From a virus, in the IMG/VR virus record IMGVR_UViG_3300021368_001352, positions 1 to 34,956 of that record: a stretch of 34,956 nt of DNA. The stretch is one strand, 5' to 3'. The notes beneath the pieces were generated by a model that was not told the DNA's origin, searched no databases, and was given only the letters and a program-made list of their open reading frames with translations. This document shows, in pieces, positions 12,519 to 21,555 of this stretch. Each line of letters opens with the position of its first letter. Positions within the stretch are counted from its first letter, which is position 1. Made by a program: the position numbers and the translations under genes.

Positions 12519-13009
12519 CAGGAAGGCTCAGTCGGCCACTCCATCGTATGGGGGAAACCCTCTGCTGCACTGATGTCTCGCAATGCTGTCCGATAGGTTT
12601 TCCACTCTGTTTTCTTAGCCGTCGTCAACGGGCTATCAGTCAGAACGGTCCAGTCACAGGCAGCCAGTTTGCGGTTACGTTCTGCACGAACGTTGGCAGC
12701 AACTTGGTTGTCGATCTTGGTGCGGTAGGCGGCTTCTTGCTCAGCAGCAGTTGCCTCCGCGTTGTCGGTGAACTCTGGGCCGACAATGAATCGAGTAAAC
12801 CACTGACCATTAATCAGCTCAACACCATCACGAGTGCTGACTTCATACGGTCCAGACACTGTTGCAGCAGGTCCATTCAGCACAGGGTCATAGCCAAACC
12901 CATCAAGGATGTCGGCTGTGAGCTGCTTAGGGAACGACGTTCCAGGGTTGTCAGCACGGAACTGACTGTCGGTGACGATGGCACCAGTGGCGCGATTGCG
13001 GATTTCCAT
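12518..13009 (-). CDS. Tail fibre / tail assembly chaperone-like protein (163 aa)
   Basis: The C-terminal 55 residues carry the Phage_tail_APC-like pattern: RAERNRKLAACDWTVL, DSPLT, KKTEWKTYRTALRDI and GFPHTMEWP. Proteins with this end follow fibre genes in many phages and help fold or attach fibres. The N-terminal 110 residues are specific to this fibre system, including a short domain with GQWFTRFIVGPEF. It starts 2 nt after the 669-residue fibre gene, as expected for a dedicated chaperone. Confidence 0.75.
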   Translation of the reverse strand: MEIRNRATGAIVTDSQFRADNPGTSFPKQLTADILDGFGYDPVLNGPAATVSGPYEVSTRDGVELINGQWFTRFIVGPEFTDNAEATAAEQEAAYRTKIDNQVAANVRAERNRKLAACDWTVLTDSPLTTAKKTEWKTYRTALRDISAAEGFPHTMEWPTEPS

Positions 13010-13011
13010 GG

Positions 13012-15021
13012 TCAGGCGATGGCGAAAAAGATGTAGACAGCGCCGGAACCATTGGTCCCAGCATCACCAGATGCAAGTGTAAATCCAGAGTTTAATGGGT
13101 CTATGAAATCATTACTAGTAATCTGAGTGGCGCTCAAGTCTAGACGTAAATAAGGGTCGGCACCGCTGTTAATACCTTGTGTTGTATCAAACAAGTGCCA
13201 GTTGTCAGCGGCATCACAACGTTTAATAAGTACAAACCTTGCTCCATTCGTAAATCCGCAGTCAATATTTTGGGTACTACCTGTGCCGGTATAGGTGCCA
13301 ATTTTTGAAATCCCATCAAGAGAGGCAAAAAGGTAGGCAACTAGCTTTGCACTGTTGTCATTCGTGCCACCGGTATCTCCAACCCTGAAATGAGTCGCTG
13401 TTGGATGTGTGTGGTCCCAACTGCCACTTGCGCTAAATGTAGCGTCTGAATCCTCATCCAGATAAAGCCTTGCAGGATTATTTCCAAGGCTGTCAGGATC
13501 AGATCCATAAACACTTAAATAGGTAATGCCACTTACATAAGTGTGAAAATTAGTACCGGCTTCTCTGTTTTTAACAATCATTAGGTCTGGCGCTACGCCA
13601 AGGTTGTGCGCGATATTGCGCCCTTGCACACTATTGCCGGTATAATGAACAACATCAAAAAATTTAGCCGCACGTTTAAACATCCATGCATAGTCAGTTG
13701 CTCTTACATAGTTGAGGTTATACGCTCCATTGCTGTAGTCAAAAACAGTATTTCCAGCATCAGACCTACTGGTCAAAGTGGTAATATTTTGTATTTCTCT
13801 AGTTAGTCTTGTTGCAAATTCGGGACTGTCTGTATTGTTTACTTGATTTCTTCTTATCAGCAAATCAACAGGAAAGTTTGATACAAAAGAAGGAGTGTTA
13901 GCGCTGTACGAGGCGTCATTCGTATCAATAGCAAATACATCCGTTGCAGCCGCAGGTGGCTTGTGGGAACGGCGAATTGCAATGTAAATGTATTTACCAC
14001 CGTTTGCATTTGCATCACCATCGGTGCCTTCTACCTGAAAACCACTTGTCGTAGGGCCTCCGTATTGATGCTCAGCACCTGCGGCATTGCTGTTTGCGTA
14101 GAGGTACTCATCCAGAACACCAACAGTATGAAAACCTCTCATTGTGTCAAACATTAGCCAGTTTCCAGTACCATTTGTCCTTTTAATCATTAACCACTGT
14201 GGTTCAAAACCTAGGTCGATAGTGTTAACAGAAGAACCGCTTGTACCGTTGCCTGTGTAGCCCCCACACTTAATAATTGATTCGTCTTCATTCTCGCCAA
14301 ACACAGGCGATTCAGACGCGAAAATATAAGCGACATAACTCATGCCACTGCCGTTAACAATACTGTTATTGCCAAGAGTAAAAACACTGCTTGTAGGAGT
14401 TGTGTCGTTCCAGTAAGCAATGCTTCCGGTAGCGTTGCCTGAGCTGTTCCAAACAGTTAGCAAATTATTTGCTGGATCAGAAAACAGACCTTGTGTGTTT
14501 TTATGGTAAACAGCCCAACCGTCTGAGGCGTCAGTTCTTTTGATAACAATGCAGCCAGGAACGCTTCCAAGGCTGTGAGCAACAGTGCGCCCCGATTGCC
14601 CGTCACCTGTATAAGTTACACAATCAAAAAATCCAGGCGCCCTGCGAAATACCCAGTCTACATAATTACTTCCAGTGCCGTTAAATTGGTTGTCAGTGCC
14701 ACCAAAGCTATATCCATTGCTATTAAAAGAGGTAACACCCCAAGTACGACCTGTCTGTGAAGCGTAATTGCTGTCAGTCGCAAATTCATCATAGTAGGTT
14801 CCTGTTTTCCCCCTCGCTGAATCACATAAACTGTGCATGTCCGTAGTATTTCGTCTTTTTGTCCAAATCATTCCGCCTTCAGCGGCTAGATCAATTCCAT
14901 TTGTAATAGTTCCCGTTGATCCAGTGCCGTCTCGAAGAGTGACGCTAAATACGTCGTCAGCATAGAGATTGCCACCTGCAGCACTACCCGCAGCGGCCAA
15001 AGCGAGTTTCTGGCTAAGCAT
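13012..15021 (-). CDS. Tail fibre / receptor-binding protein, copy 2 (669 aa)
   Basis: Four related modules mark the protein: a Tyr-Thr-Gly step followed by a strand pattern 'H/D-LG..P..(I/V)(I/L)IK(R/N)....(N/W)W..Y/F', at about residues 137, 245, 440 and 577. Between them lie longer unique segments. Gly/Asn/Ser/Thr-rich and lacking cysteine pairs, it looks like a beta-structured trimeric adhesin of the type seen in marine phages (a DUF7483-like pattern). It probably contacts a host surface receptor. It is a paralogue of the gene at 15603 and overlaps the 176-residue partner by TGATG. Confidence 0.75.
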   Translation of the reverse strand: MLSQKLALAAAGSAAGGNLYADDVFSVTLRDGTGSTGTITNGIDLAAEGGMIWTKRRNTTDMHSLCDSARGKTGTYYDEFATDSNYASQTGRTWGVTSFNSNGYSFGGTDNQFNGTGSNYVDWVFRRAPGFFDCVTYTGDGQSGRTVAHSLGSVPGCIVIKRTDASDGWAVYHKNTQGLFSDPANNLLTVWNSSGNATGSIAYWNDTTPTSSVFTLGNNSIVNGSGMSYVAYIFASESPVFGENEDESIIKCGGYTGNGTSGSSVNTIDLGFEPQWLMIKRTNGTGNWLMFDTMRGFHTVGVLDEYLYANSNAAGAEHQYGGPTTSGFQVEGTDGDANANGGKYIYIAIRRSHKPPAAATDVFAIDTNDASYSANTPSFVSNFPVDLLIRRNQVNNTDSPEFATRLTREIQNITTLTSRSDAGNTVFDYSNGAYNLNYVRATDYAWMFKRAAKFFDVVHYTGNSVQGRNIAHNLGVAPDLMIVKNREAGTNFHTYVSGITYLSVYGSDPDSLGNNPARLYLDEDSDATFSASGSWDHTHPTATHFRVGDTGGTNDNSAKLVAYLFASLDGISKIGTYTGTGSTQNIDCGFTNGARFVLIKRCDAADNWHLFDTTQGINSGADPYLRLDLSATQITSNDFIDPLNSGFTLASGDAGTNGSGAVYIFFAIA

Positions 15022-15551
15022 CAGGCGTAGCTCCCGACATACGCACCATAAAGGGTAGAGCTAATCTTCCAAAACACCAAAACGTCTTTTGCAGTCAACG
15101 TTGGAGCTGCATTGCCACTGGCGGTTGTCCAAGTAATCGTTGGCCATGTCACGGTGTTTGACGCACCAGCTTCAAGGTGCAGCACGATTGACTGGCCAGA
15201 CTCAAGCGAGTCCGTAAACGTAGGGTTTCCGGTCAGGACTGAAACCTGCACTGAACCATTGGCTGGGTCAAGCGCAATGCTGCCGCTTGTGCCAAGGGTG
15301 AAGACAGTCTCCTTAATTTCGCCAAACGTCTGCTGCGCCGAAAACGTCTGCGCTACGTCAGTCTTAGCGGTGTCAGCGTCGTATGCCTGGACGCTTGAAC
15401 CGATGTCGCTATCGACAACAACGTTAGAGCCGCCGTTCTGGAGCGTGCCCGTAAAGTTGGCTGTGCTTAGCCCCAAGGTAACCAGATCGTCTACGGTCAG
15501 CGTTTGGGTGCTGCTCGTGAGCGTGTCAACTTTTACCGTTCCAAACGCCAT
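15021..15551 (-). CDS. Short fibre/attachment protein, module 2 (176 aa)
   Basis: The N-terminus (MAFGTVKVDTLTSSTQTLTV) is a short stem typical of phage fibre attachment pieces. The C-terminal 80 residues carry a beta domain with ESGQSIVLHLEAG, NTVTWPTITW and APTLTAKDVLVFWK. The same domain (GTVTWPSSVKF, APTLTTGKTHLFFF) ends the 255-residue protein at 17499. It therefore seems to pair with the 669-residue fibre, as the 255-residue protein pairs with the 629-residue fibre. Role inferred from position. Confidence 0.65.
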   Translation of the reverse strand: MAFGTVKVDTLTSSTQTLTVDDLVTLGLSTANFTGTLQNGGSNVVVDSDIGSSVQAYDADTAKTDVAQTFSAQQTFGEIKETVFTLGTSGSIALDPANGSVQVSVLTGNPTFTDSLESGQSIVLHLEAGASNTVTWPTITWTTASGNAAPTLTAKDVLVFWKISSTLYGAYVGSYA

Positions 15552-15602
15552 CGGTTGATTAGCAGTGGGGCCGTTACATCAAGTGTACTCGCCTGGCAGG
15601 GT

Positions 15603-17492
15603 TTAGGCGATGGCGAGGTAGATAAACGTCGCGCCGCTATTGTTCGCAACGCTTCCAGTCAAGGATATGCCCGCAGTATAGGGATCAACATAGTCGCCAC
15701 TAAATTGAGCATCAGTTTCATTTAGCGGTATTCCGTAATCAGTTCCGGCGGTAATTCCCCGTTCAGTGTCAAAAAGCACCCAATTCTGAGAATCATCTGT
15801 TCTTTTGTACAGAAAAAATCTTGCGCCTGCTGTAAAACCAAAGTCAAGATTTCGCGCAGACCCTGTTCCGGTATAGCTACCAACTTTTGAAATGCCATCC
15901 ACATTGCCAAACAGGTAAGCAATATAGTCACCGCCGCTTATATTTACATAGGTGTTGGTTTCGACAGTAAAAATAGAACTTGTTGGCGCTGTATCAAAAA
16001 CGCCTGACTGGGTAATCGCAGCATCGTTACCATCTAGTTTCAAGAACTTGCCTGTTCCTGTAGGCGCAGAATAAACAGCCCAAGATCTTGTGGCATCTCG
16101 TTGCTTAACGAGTATTAGCTGAGGAACCGCGCCAAGGTTATGTGAAATTTGACGGTTTGACTGACCGTCTCCCGTGTAAGTAACTACATCAAAAAAACCG
16201 GGCGCACGTTTAAACATCCATGCGTATTGACTTGACCCCGTTCCAGTATCGGTTTGAACGCCATTATTATAATCAAACATCATCCCAGAGTTTGTAGATT
16301 CTGCGCCAGTTAAGTTGGTATGCATCTGAAGTCCTTGCGTTAACCTTGCAGAGATTTGCATACTTCCGCCTGCATAAGTTACATTTCTGTTGAACTGCAT
16401 ATCAACCGGAAAACTGCTTCGATAAGTTGGCTCATTCCCATCGCCAGTCGAGCCACGGGTATCCATTGCAAGCACATCCGTTCCAGCACTGGGCGGCTTG
16501 TTGGGACGGCGGATTGCGATGTAGATAAAGGTTCCACCACTGATCGGATAGTTATTTGTAAATCCCGTAGGTGTGGGGACTGTCCAGCCGGTAATTGTGC
16601 TTTCCGCCCCAGATCCATTTGGCTCTAAATACGCAGCGGCACTCCCGACTGGGTTGCCGCGCATTTCGTCAACAATAATCCAAGAATTATTAGCGTCTGA
16701 CCTTTTTATCAATAACCATTGCGGCTCAAACCCTAGATTGATGTCAACAACACCGCCGGTTGAATTAAAACTCCCACATTTAATAATCGCTTCGTTGCCG
16801 CCGTCGCCAAACGATTGATCGTCGTGGGCAAAGATGTAGGCAACGTAAGAATCGCCGTTGCCATTGATCATTACATCGGCATCGACAATGTCAAAACTTG
16901 TAGACGTTACATTTGCAAACTTTTGGTTAGTAGTGTAGTTAGTGGTTTTGTTGAGCCTGACATGTCCGGCAGTCCCCACAGACCGATGATATACGCACCA
17001 ATCTTCAGCAGCGCTTGTTCTTTTAATCCAAATTGAGCCTGGTGCGCTTCCTAGGTTATGAGAGATTGTTTGTCCGCTAGCACTACCATTTCCCGTATAA
17101 GTAACAACATCAAAAAATCCAGGGCACTTGCGGAACGCCCAGGAGCAAATATCTGTGTTATTTCTATTTACGCCGTCATACAAGCCTAAGGTAAAACCAG
17201 TAGAAGTAAAAGATTTTAATGTAGTAGAAATGTCATATTCTTGCTGATCTGAATTGGTAAAAATATATTTAGTTGCCCCACGCTCAGTGTCAAAAACGTA
17301 GTGATCATCATTTGCATTGTCTCTGTTTTTTATCCATACCATTCCACCCTCGCCAGACAAGTCAATGCCATTTGTAATGGTCTGATCAGCCCCAGTGCCG
17401 TCATACAGAAACGTCGAAAATACGTCGTCAACGTAAACAGGATCAGCCGCCGCTCCAGCAGCGGACATCAGCTTTGCAGTTACCGGATCCAT
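15603..17492 (-). CDS. Tail fibre / receptor-binding protein, copy 1 (629 aa)
   Basis: Same architecture as the 669-residue protein: an N-terminal piece with VYVDDVFSTFLYDGTG, then repeated YTG modules (for example FDVVTYTGNGSASGQTISHN and FFDVVTYTGDGQSNRQISHN) each followed by a (V/A)P..I.(I/V)K...W.VY step. It keeps 'AIRRPNKPP' where the paralogue has 'AIRRSHKPP', and ends in ATFIYLAIA where the paralogue ends AVYIFFAIA. The paralogues differ most between the modules, as expected for receptor-contacting loops. A 50-nt gap separates it from the 176-residue gene. Confidence 0.75.
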   Translation of the reverse strand: MDPVTAKLMSAAGAAADPVYVDDVFSTFLYDGTGADQTITNGIDLSGEGGMVWIKNRDNANDDHYVFDTERGATKYIFTNSDQQEYDISTTLKSFTSTGFTLGLYDGVNRNNTDICSWAFRKCPGFFDVVTYTGNGSASGQTISHNLGSAPGSIWIKRTSAAEDWCVYHRSVGTAGHVRLNKTTNYTTNQKFANVTSTSFDIVDADVMINGNGDSYVAYIFAHDDQSFGDGGNEAIIKCGSFNSTGGVVDINLGFEPQWLLIKRSDANNSWIIVDEMRGNPVGSAAAYLEPNGSGAESTITGWTVPTPTGFTNNYPISGGTFIYIAIRRPNKPPSAGTDVLAMDTRGSTGDGNEPTYRSSFPVDMQFNRNVTYAGGSMQISARLTQGLQMHTNLTGAESTNSGMMFDYNNGVQTDTGTGSSQYAWMFKRAPGFFDVVTYTGDGQSNRQISHNLGAVPQLILVKQRDATRSWAVYSAPTGTGKFLKLDGNDAAITQSGVFDTAPTSSIFTVETNTYVNISGGDYIAYLFGNVDGISKVGSYTGTGSARNLDFGFTAGARFFLYKRTDDSQNWVLFDTERGITAGTDYGIPLNETDAQFSGDYVDPYTAGISLTGSVANNSGATFIYLAIA

Positions 17493-17498
17493 GCTTCC

Positions 17499-18266
17499 TC
17501 AGTTGACGTAATCGACGAGTGACGCACCGCGATACCGCGTGCCGCCATCATCAGTCACAAAGAAGAATAGATGAGTTTTACCCGTGGTCAAAGTTGGCGC
17601 GGTGTCAGCAGGAAACTTGACGCTTGAAGGCCATGTCACCGTTCCAGACGTATGCGTCAGCTCAAGTACAAAGCTGCCAACCGTTCCAGAGGCTGGCGGT
17701 TGGGTGAACGTAAACGTCGAGTTACCGTTGATGGTCTTGGTGAAATAGTTGCCGGTGGAGAGATTAATCTCCAGCGCACTAACAGCCTCAGCAACTTGCT
17801 TGTAAGGCCCGTCAATAGTTATTGACGTTGGGCTAAAAGCAGATGTCCAATCAGTGACACCAGTGCCATCTGTTTTTAAGACTTGGTTTGCTGAACCTGC
17901 AGTGGCAGGCATCGTAAACGTGATGTTGCCGCTGAAGTTGCTGTGCGCTGGAGCTTTAATTGCTGCGTAATGAGCATTGCTAACTTCGCAGTACAGGCGA
18001 ACCTCTGACTGCGCACCAGAGTTCTTAACTCCAAGAATTCCACTAGAAATGAAATTGGAGTTCATATCTAGGTCGCCGCCCAGCTGAGGCGTTGTATCTG
18101 CCGAAAGTTGTGGAGCGGCAAAAGATAAATTCCCGCTGCCGTCAGTAGTCATTACTTGACCACTTGACCCATTCCCGTTGGGAAACTTCAGGGTGTTATT
18201 GCCTGCAGTCGCTGGGGCGTCCAGCTCTACATAACCGTTTGTTTGGCCGTTAAGTCGAACTCCCAT
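17499..18266 (-). CDS. Short fibre/attachment protein, module 1 (255 aa)
   Basis: Starts MGVRLNGQTNGYVELDAPAT, a short strand repeat common in the shaft start of phage fibres. A second copy of the same theme (GNITFTMPATAGSANQVLKT) follows near residue 110. The C-terminal domain matches the end of the 176-residue protein. Stop/start overlap with the 786-residue fibre (TGATG) and a 6-nt gap to the 629-residue fibre show a tight operon. Confidence 0.65.
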   Translation of the reverse strand: MGVRLNGQTNGYVELDAPATAGNNTLKFPNGNGSSGQVMTTDGSGNLSFAAPQLSADTTPQLGGDLDMNSNFISSGILGVKNSGAQSEVRLYCEVSNAHYAAIKAPAHSNFSGNITFTMPATAGSANQVLKTDGTGVTDWTSAFSPTSITIDGPYKQVAEAVSALEINLSTGNYFTKTINGNSTFTFTQPPASGTVGSFVLELTHTSGTVTWPSSVKFPADTAPTLTTGKTHLFFFVTDDGGTRYRGASLVDYVN

Positions 18267-20626
18267 CAGCTGATGACCCAGAAACTACCGCTCGGCACCG
18301 TAACTGTAGCAGCGGCATTTACAGTTAACGGTCCCGCAGAAATCACGTTTTTGCCAGTACCGATGGTGTAGCTGGTCGTAATCGTGTTGTCGTGTTCATA
18401 GGCCCACTCATCACTGCCACCACCAGTCGCTCCAGCGGCAGCATTCGCCCAAGCAATCGTTCCAGAAGCTCCACCACTTGTGAGAACTTGCCCGCTAGTG
18501 CCGTAGTTCGCTCCAGCGATGCCCACCTGCCCAGCTGGGCCAACACGGAAACGCTCACTACCCTCGGTTGTGATTTTGAAATGACCGTTAGACCCTGTAT
18601 CAACAACCTCGGCTTCACTATTGCCTTCAGTGATTTTGTCTGCATCAGCAGCTGTGCCACTTGAAGCTGCAGTAATTCGACCTTGAGCGTCAACAGTAAT
18701 GCTGCTGAGCGTGTAGTTGCCTGCGGCGACACCCGTAGTTGACATCTTCGCTGAGGTGACCGCAGCGTTAGCAATAGTCAACGCACCAGTGTTTGACAAA
18801 GTCGCATCACCAGACATCGCAACTGCTGTTGGCACGTTGCTGGTGTTGCCGACAATCATCTGACCGGCAGTCAGGTTTGCAAGCTTGGTCAGCGCAATGC
18901 TGCCAGCCAACATCCCGTTGGTGACTGTTCCGGTATCGCCTGAGGTGACCAGGGTGCCAGAAATATCGGGGAATGTGATCGTGCGATCGGCCGTAGGATT
19001 GACAAAGGCGAAGCTCAGTTCGTAGTCATCAGCCGAACTACCTTCAAATGAAAGAGTGGCAGAAGATCCAAGATGGATATTTCCGCTAAACGTTGTCGTT
19101 CCAGTGAACGTTGGGCCGGACAACGATGCTTTTTCAGTGTCAAGCTCTTGAATCGCAGCTTGAACGTTGCTCGACGAGATGCTGCCTGCAGGGGCAAAGC
19201 TGACGTTATTTGCAGCTGTAGCCGCCAACGCCGTTGACAGGTCAAGAACTTCCCAAGCTGTGCCAGTAGACAGCAAGAAGTCAGGCGGAGCCAAAGCAAC
19301 AGCTGGCGCGTTGCCCGATCCAGTACCCGACTGGCTAACGGTCAAGTAGTGATTGGAGTTGGATGCAGCTGGTGCGATCAGTGGCTGACCAACCGTCAAA
19401 CCGATGGATGTTCCCTTTGGCGTTACAGATGCAACGAGGTTTGTGCTGGCGTCATACGTTCCAGCGAGCACGATCTCGCCACTAACAATGTCGATTGACT
19501 TGAAGCTGTTCCCCGTCCAGAGGTACAAGTCATCGTGATACTCGTCATATAGGAACTGACCCTGGAACTCTGCAGTTCCAAAGTTGACGACACCTGCCGT
19601 ATCTGGTGCGCCTGCAAAACGGACAGTTGAAGAGTCCGCGAGTTTCCCACCTGTCACCGCATCGTTCGCGATGATTGATGTTCCAATAGTTCCCGAAGTC
19701 AGCTTGGCTGCGCTGATGTCTGGGATGTCAGAAGCTGACAGCGTTGTACCAGAAGTGACGTGACCACGAGTGTCAACAGTGACCTTGGGATAAGTTCCAG
19801 CGACCACGCCTGAAACATCGTGTGTCAGGGCTCCAGTGCCACTAACAGACAAAGCACCCGAAGGCACAGAAACGCCACCTTTTGCGCTGGTTGTGCTTGC
19901 AGGCAGGTCAGTGCCAGCAAGAGCTGTTGCTGCTGTGATGTGACCCTGAGCGTTAAATGTGATCCCGCTAGTCGTTCCAGCCGTAATGCTGTCGGTGTGA
20001 TTCAGCTGACCACCAGAAGTAACGCTGAGACCGCTGCCAACAGAAACGCCACCAACAACAGATGTCGTGGCCTTTGGCAGGTCACTTGCTGCAATGCTGC
20101 CAACTGCGGTGATATGGCCAGAAGCATTGACTGTGAAGCCATTTTTGGTCTGACCAGTGACACTGGACTGGTGAGAAATGACACCACTACCATCAACGTT
20201 CAGTCCAGAAGCGCTTGGAACGCTGATGCCGCCAAGAGCAGTGGTCGAAGCTGCATTAACTGAAAAGGTGCCTGAAGTAGAAGTCAGGCCATTGCCAGCT
20301 GCTGCTCCGCCAATCGCAGAGGCCGTACCGGCTGGAAGGTCAGTAGAGGCAATGACACGAGAGGTGTAACTGCCACCGGCACCAGTCGGGCCAGCAATGA
20401 ACTCCTTTGCTCCTGTACTACTGCCTAATGAACTCGGACTTATAGACGCAAGCTTGGCTGCCGGGATGCTGGCATCATCAATTAAGTCAACACCCTGCTC
20501 AACCAGCGATTTGACGGTGACCTTCTTGGTCTCGCTTGCGCTTACGTCCGCAATGGGCAGAACATCAGTTGAAGCTACGTCAGCTTCAGCCAGTTCGTTT
20601 AGGGCGGATATCTTGAGATCTGCCAT
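18266..20626 (-). CDS. Repeat-rich tail fibre shaft protein (786 aa)
   Basis: Low-complexity Ala/Ser/Thr/Gly sequence with no cysteine. Residues about 125-310 hold three imperfect 59-residue repeats, each with '(G/A).GH(I/V)TA' (at about 170, 229 and 289) and '(S/T)DLP' or 'SDIP'. A second domain (about 370-460) has a strand pattern with FLYDEYHDDLYLWTGN and NHYLTVSQSG. A third (about 480-560) carries ...NNVSFAPAG then VQAAIQELDTEKASLSG and FTGTTTFSGN, a shaft-like repeat. The C-terminal quarter ends with VTVPSGSFWVIS. This is a phage fibre or side-fibre shaft carrying receptor modules encoded downstream. Partner contacts are inferred. Confidence 0.75.
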   Translation of the reverse strand: MADLKISALNELAEADVASTDVLPIADVSASETKKVTVKSLVEQGVDLIDDASIPAAKLASISPSSLGSSTGAKEFIAGPTGAGGSYTSRVIASTDLPAGTASAIGGAAAGNGLTSTSGTFSVNAASTTALGGISVPSASGLNVDGSGVISHQSSVTGQTKNGFTVNASGHITAVGSIAASDLPKATTSVVGGVSVGSGLSVTSGGQLNHTDSITAGTTSGITFNAQGHITAATALAGTDLPASTTSAKGGVSVPSGALSVSGTGALTHDVSGVVAGTYPKVTVDTRGHVTSGTTLSASDIPDISAAKLTSGTIGTSIIANDAVTGGKLADSSTVRFAGAPDTAGVVNFGTAEFQGQFLYDEYHDDLYLWTGNSFKSIDIVSGEIVLAGTYDASTNLVASVTPKGTSIGLTVGQPLIAPAASNSNHYLTVSQSGTGSGNAPAVALAPPDFLLSTGTAWEVLDLSTALAATAANNVSFAPAGSISSSNVQAAIQELDTEKASLSGPTFTGTTTFSGNIHLGSSATLSFEGSSADDYELSFAFVNPTADRTITFPDISGTLVTSGDTGTVTNGMLAGSIALTKLANLTAGQMIVGNTSNVPTAVAMSGDATLSNTGALTIANAAVTSAKMSTTGVAAGNYTLSSITVDAQGRITAASSGTAADADKITEGNSEAEVVDTGSNGHFKITTEGSERFRVGPAGQVGIAGANYGTSGQVLTSGGASGTIAWANAAAGATGGGSDEWAYEHDNTITTSYTIGTGKNVISAGPLTVNAAATVTVPSGSFWVIS
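19697..20254 (-). repeat. Three 59-residue tandem repeats inside the 786-residue fibre
   Basis: Repeat period about 177 nt, residues about 125-310 of the fibre. The shared pattern is (T/S)..GG(I/V)SV(P/G)S, then GH(I/V)TA and (S/T)D(L/I)P. An incomplete copy precedes the first (near residues 95-120). Such units can be gained or lost by recombination and set the fibre's length. Confidence 0.6.
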
Positions 20627-20647
20627 TGCCCAAGTCCCCCTGCGGGT

Positions 20648-21553
20648 TTAGTCAGTTTCAAGTTCCAGCTTACCGCCGCCAGGCTGCTCAAGCAGGATCT
20701 TGTCGGTGTCCTCTTTCAGGACATAGTTGGTGATTACACCAAGGCCAAGCCTGGGTGAGATGGGACCTGTGGTGACAAAGTTGAAATTAGAAACAGTCAA
20801 CTGACCCACGCCAAGGTTAATCGCAGCATTAGTAACGATGCCTTTGAACTCAAAATAAAAGAAGTCATTCGTTGATTCTGCGTTTTGACCTTGATCAACG
20901 ATGTAAAGCTCGGCGTCAAATTCAGCGCCTAGCTTCTGCCGCAAAATCAACTCGTGCAAGTAGCTGGGAACATCAGTGTCTACCGATTCGCCTGCTGCGT
21001 CAGGGTCGTAATGAAATTCACAACTTACACTTCCACTCCCGCTGATTAAACCGCTTTCGTTCTTGCGAAACTCGTCGCTAAGAACAGTTACATCGACAAC
21101 TTCTCGGTCGTTATTCAGTTCAAAAGATCTAACTAAACCAAGGATGTTGTACTCGGCCTGAACGCTTCTAACTTCAATGTCAACTGAATATCCATCTGAG
21201 ACTGCAGCCAAAGCAATCTTGCCTGTGCTTTGACCGTTCAACGCATTGGCAAACGTGTCATACAGACAAATTCCACCTAGCTCGTCAACGTTGATAAACC
21301 AAGCTCCATCAGGCAATTGACTGCCACCGTCCCAGCCGGATGCGGCAATGAACTCTAGATTCTGACCGGCAGAGGCACCTGTGCTTTTAATCTGCAGACG
21401 ATCACCCGTCAGCAGCATCTCCTGTGGGAAATCAAAACTCCAACGTTTTTTGCTGACGTTGATGTCACCCTTCACAACAGTGCCAGTGAACGTGCGTTCC
21501 GGCGTGCTGCGACGGAGCCTGATGCGACCGTTATTGCCTAAAAAAACTGTCAT
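20648..21553 (-). CDS. Tube-fold-like tail protein with extra N-terminal domain (301 aa)
   Basis: The C-terminal half (about 135-280) has the pattern of a tail-tube-type beta sandwich: VRSFELNNDREVVDVTVLS, then SGSGSVSCEFHYD, FFYFEFKGIVTN and LTVSNFNFVTTG. The adjacent 138-residue protein carries the same pattern. The N-terminal 130 residues add a separate strand-rich domain. It lies between the tail tip and fibre genes, so it may be a distal tail protein or fibre-attachment ring rather than the main tube, which is encoded at 31377. Confidence 0.65.
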   Translation of the reverse strand: MTVFLGNNGRIRLRRSTPERTFTGTVVKGDINVSKKRWSFDFPQEMLLTGDRLQIKSTGASAGQNLEFIAASGWDGGSQLPDGAWFINVDELGGICLYDTFANALNGQSTGKIALAAVSDGYSVDIEVRSVQAEYNILGLVRSFELNNDREVVDVTVLSDEFRKNESGLISGSGSVSCEFHYDPDAAGESVDTDVPSYLHELILRQKLGAEFDAELYIVDQGQNAESTNDFFYFEFKGIVTNAAINLGVGQLTVSNFNFVTTGPISPRLGLGVITNYVLKEDTDKILLEQPGGGKLELETD

Positions 21554-21555
21554 TG

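Noticed and set aside
19820-20263. A 147-codon plus-strand Cys/Arg-rich frame opposite the fibre repeats
   Set aside because: It is the antisense of the 59-residue repeats; its repeated cysteines come from Ala/Gly/Thr codons on the real strand.
13012-20626. CRISPR-like or other short regularly spaced DNA repeats in the fibre region
   Set aside because: Repetition is at protein level with diverged codons; no identical short repeats with unique spacers are present.
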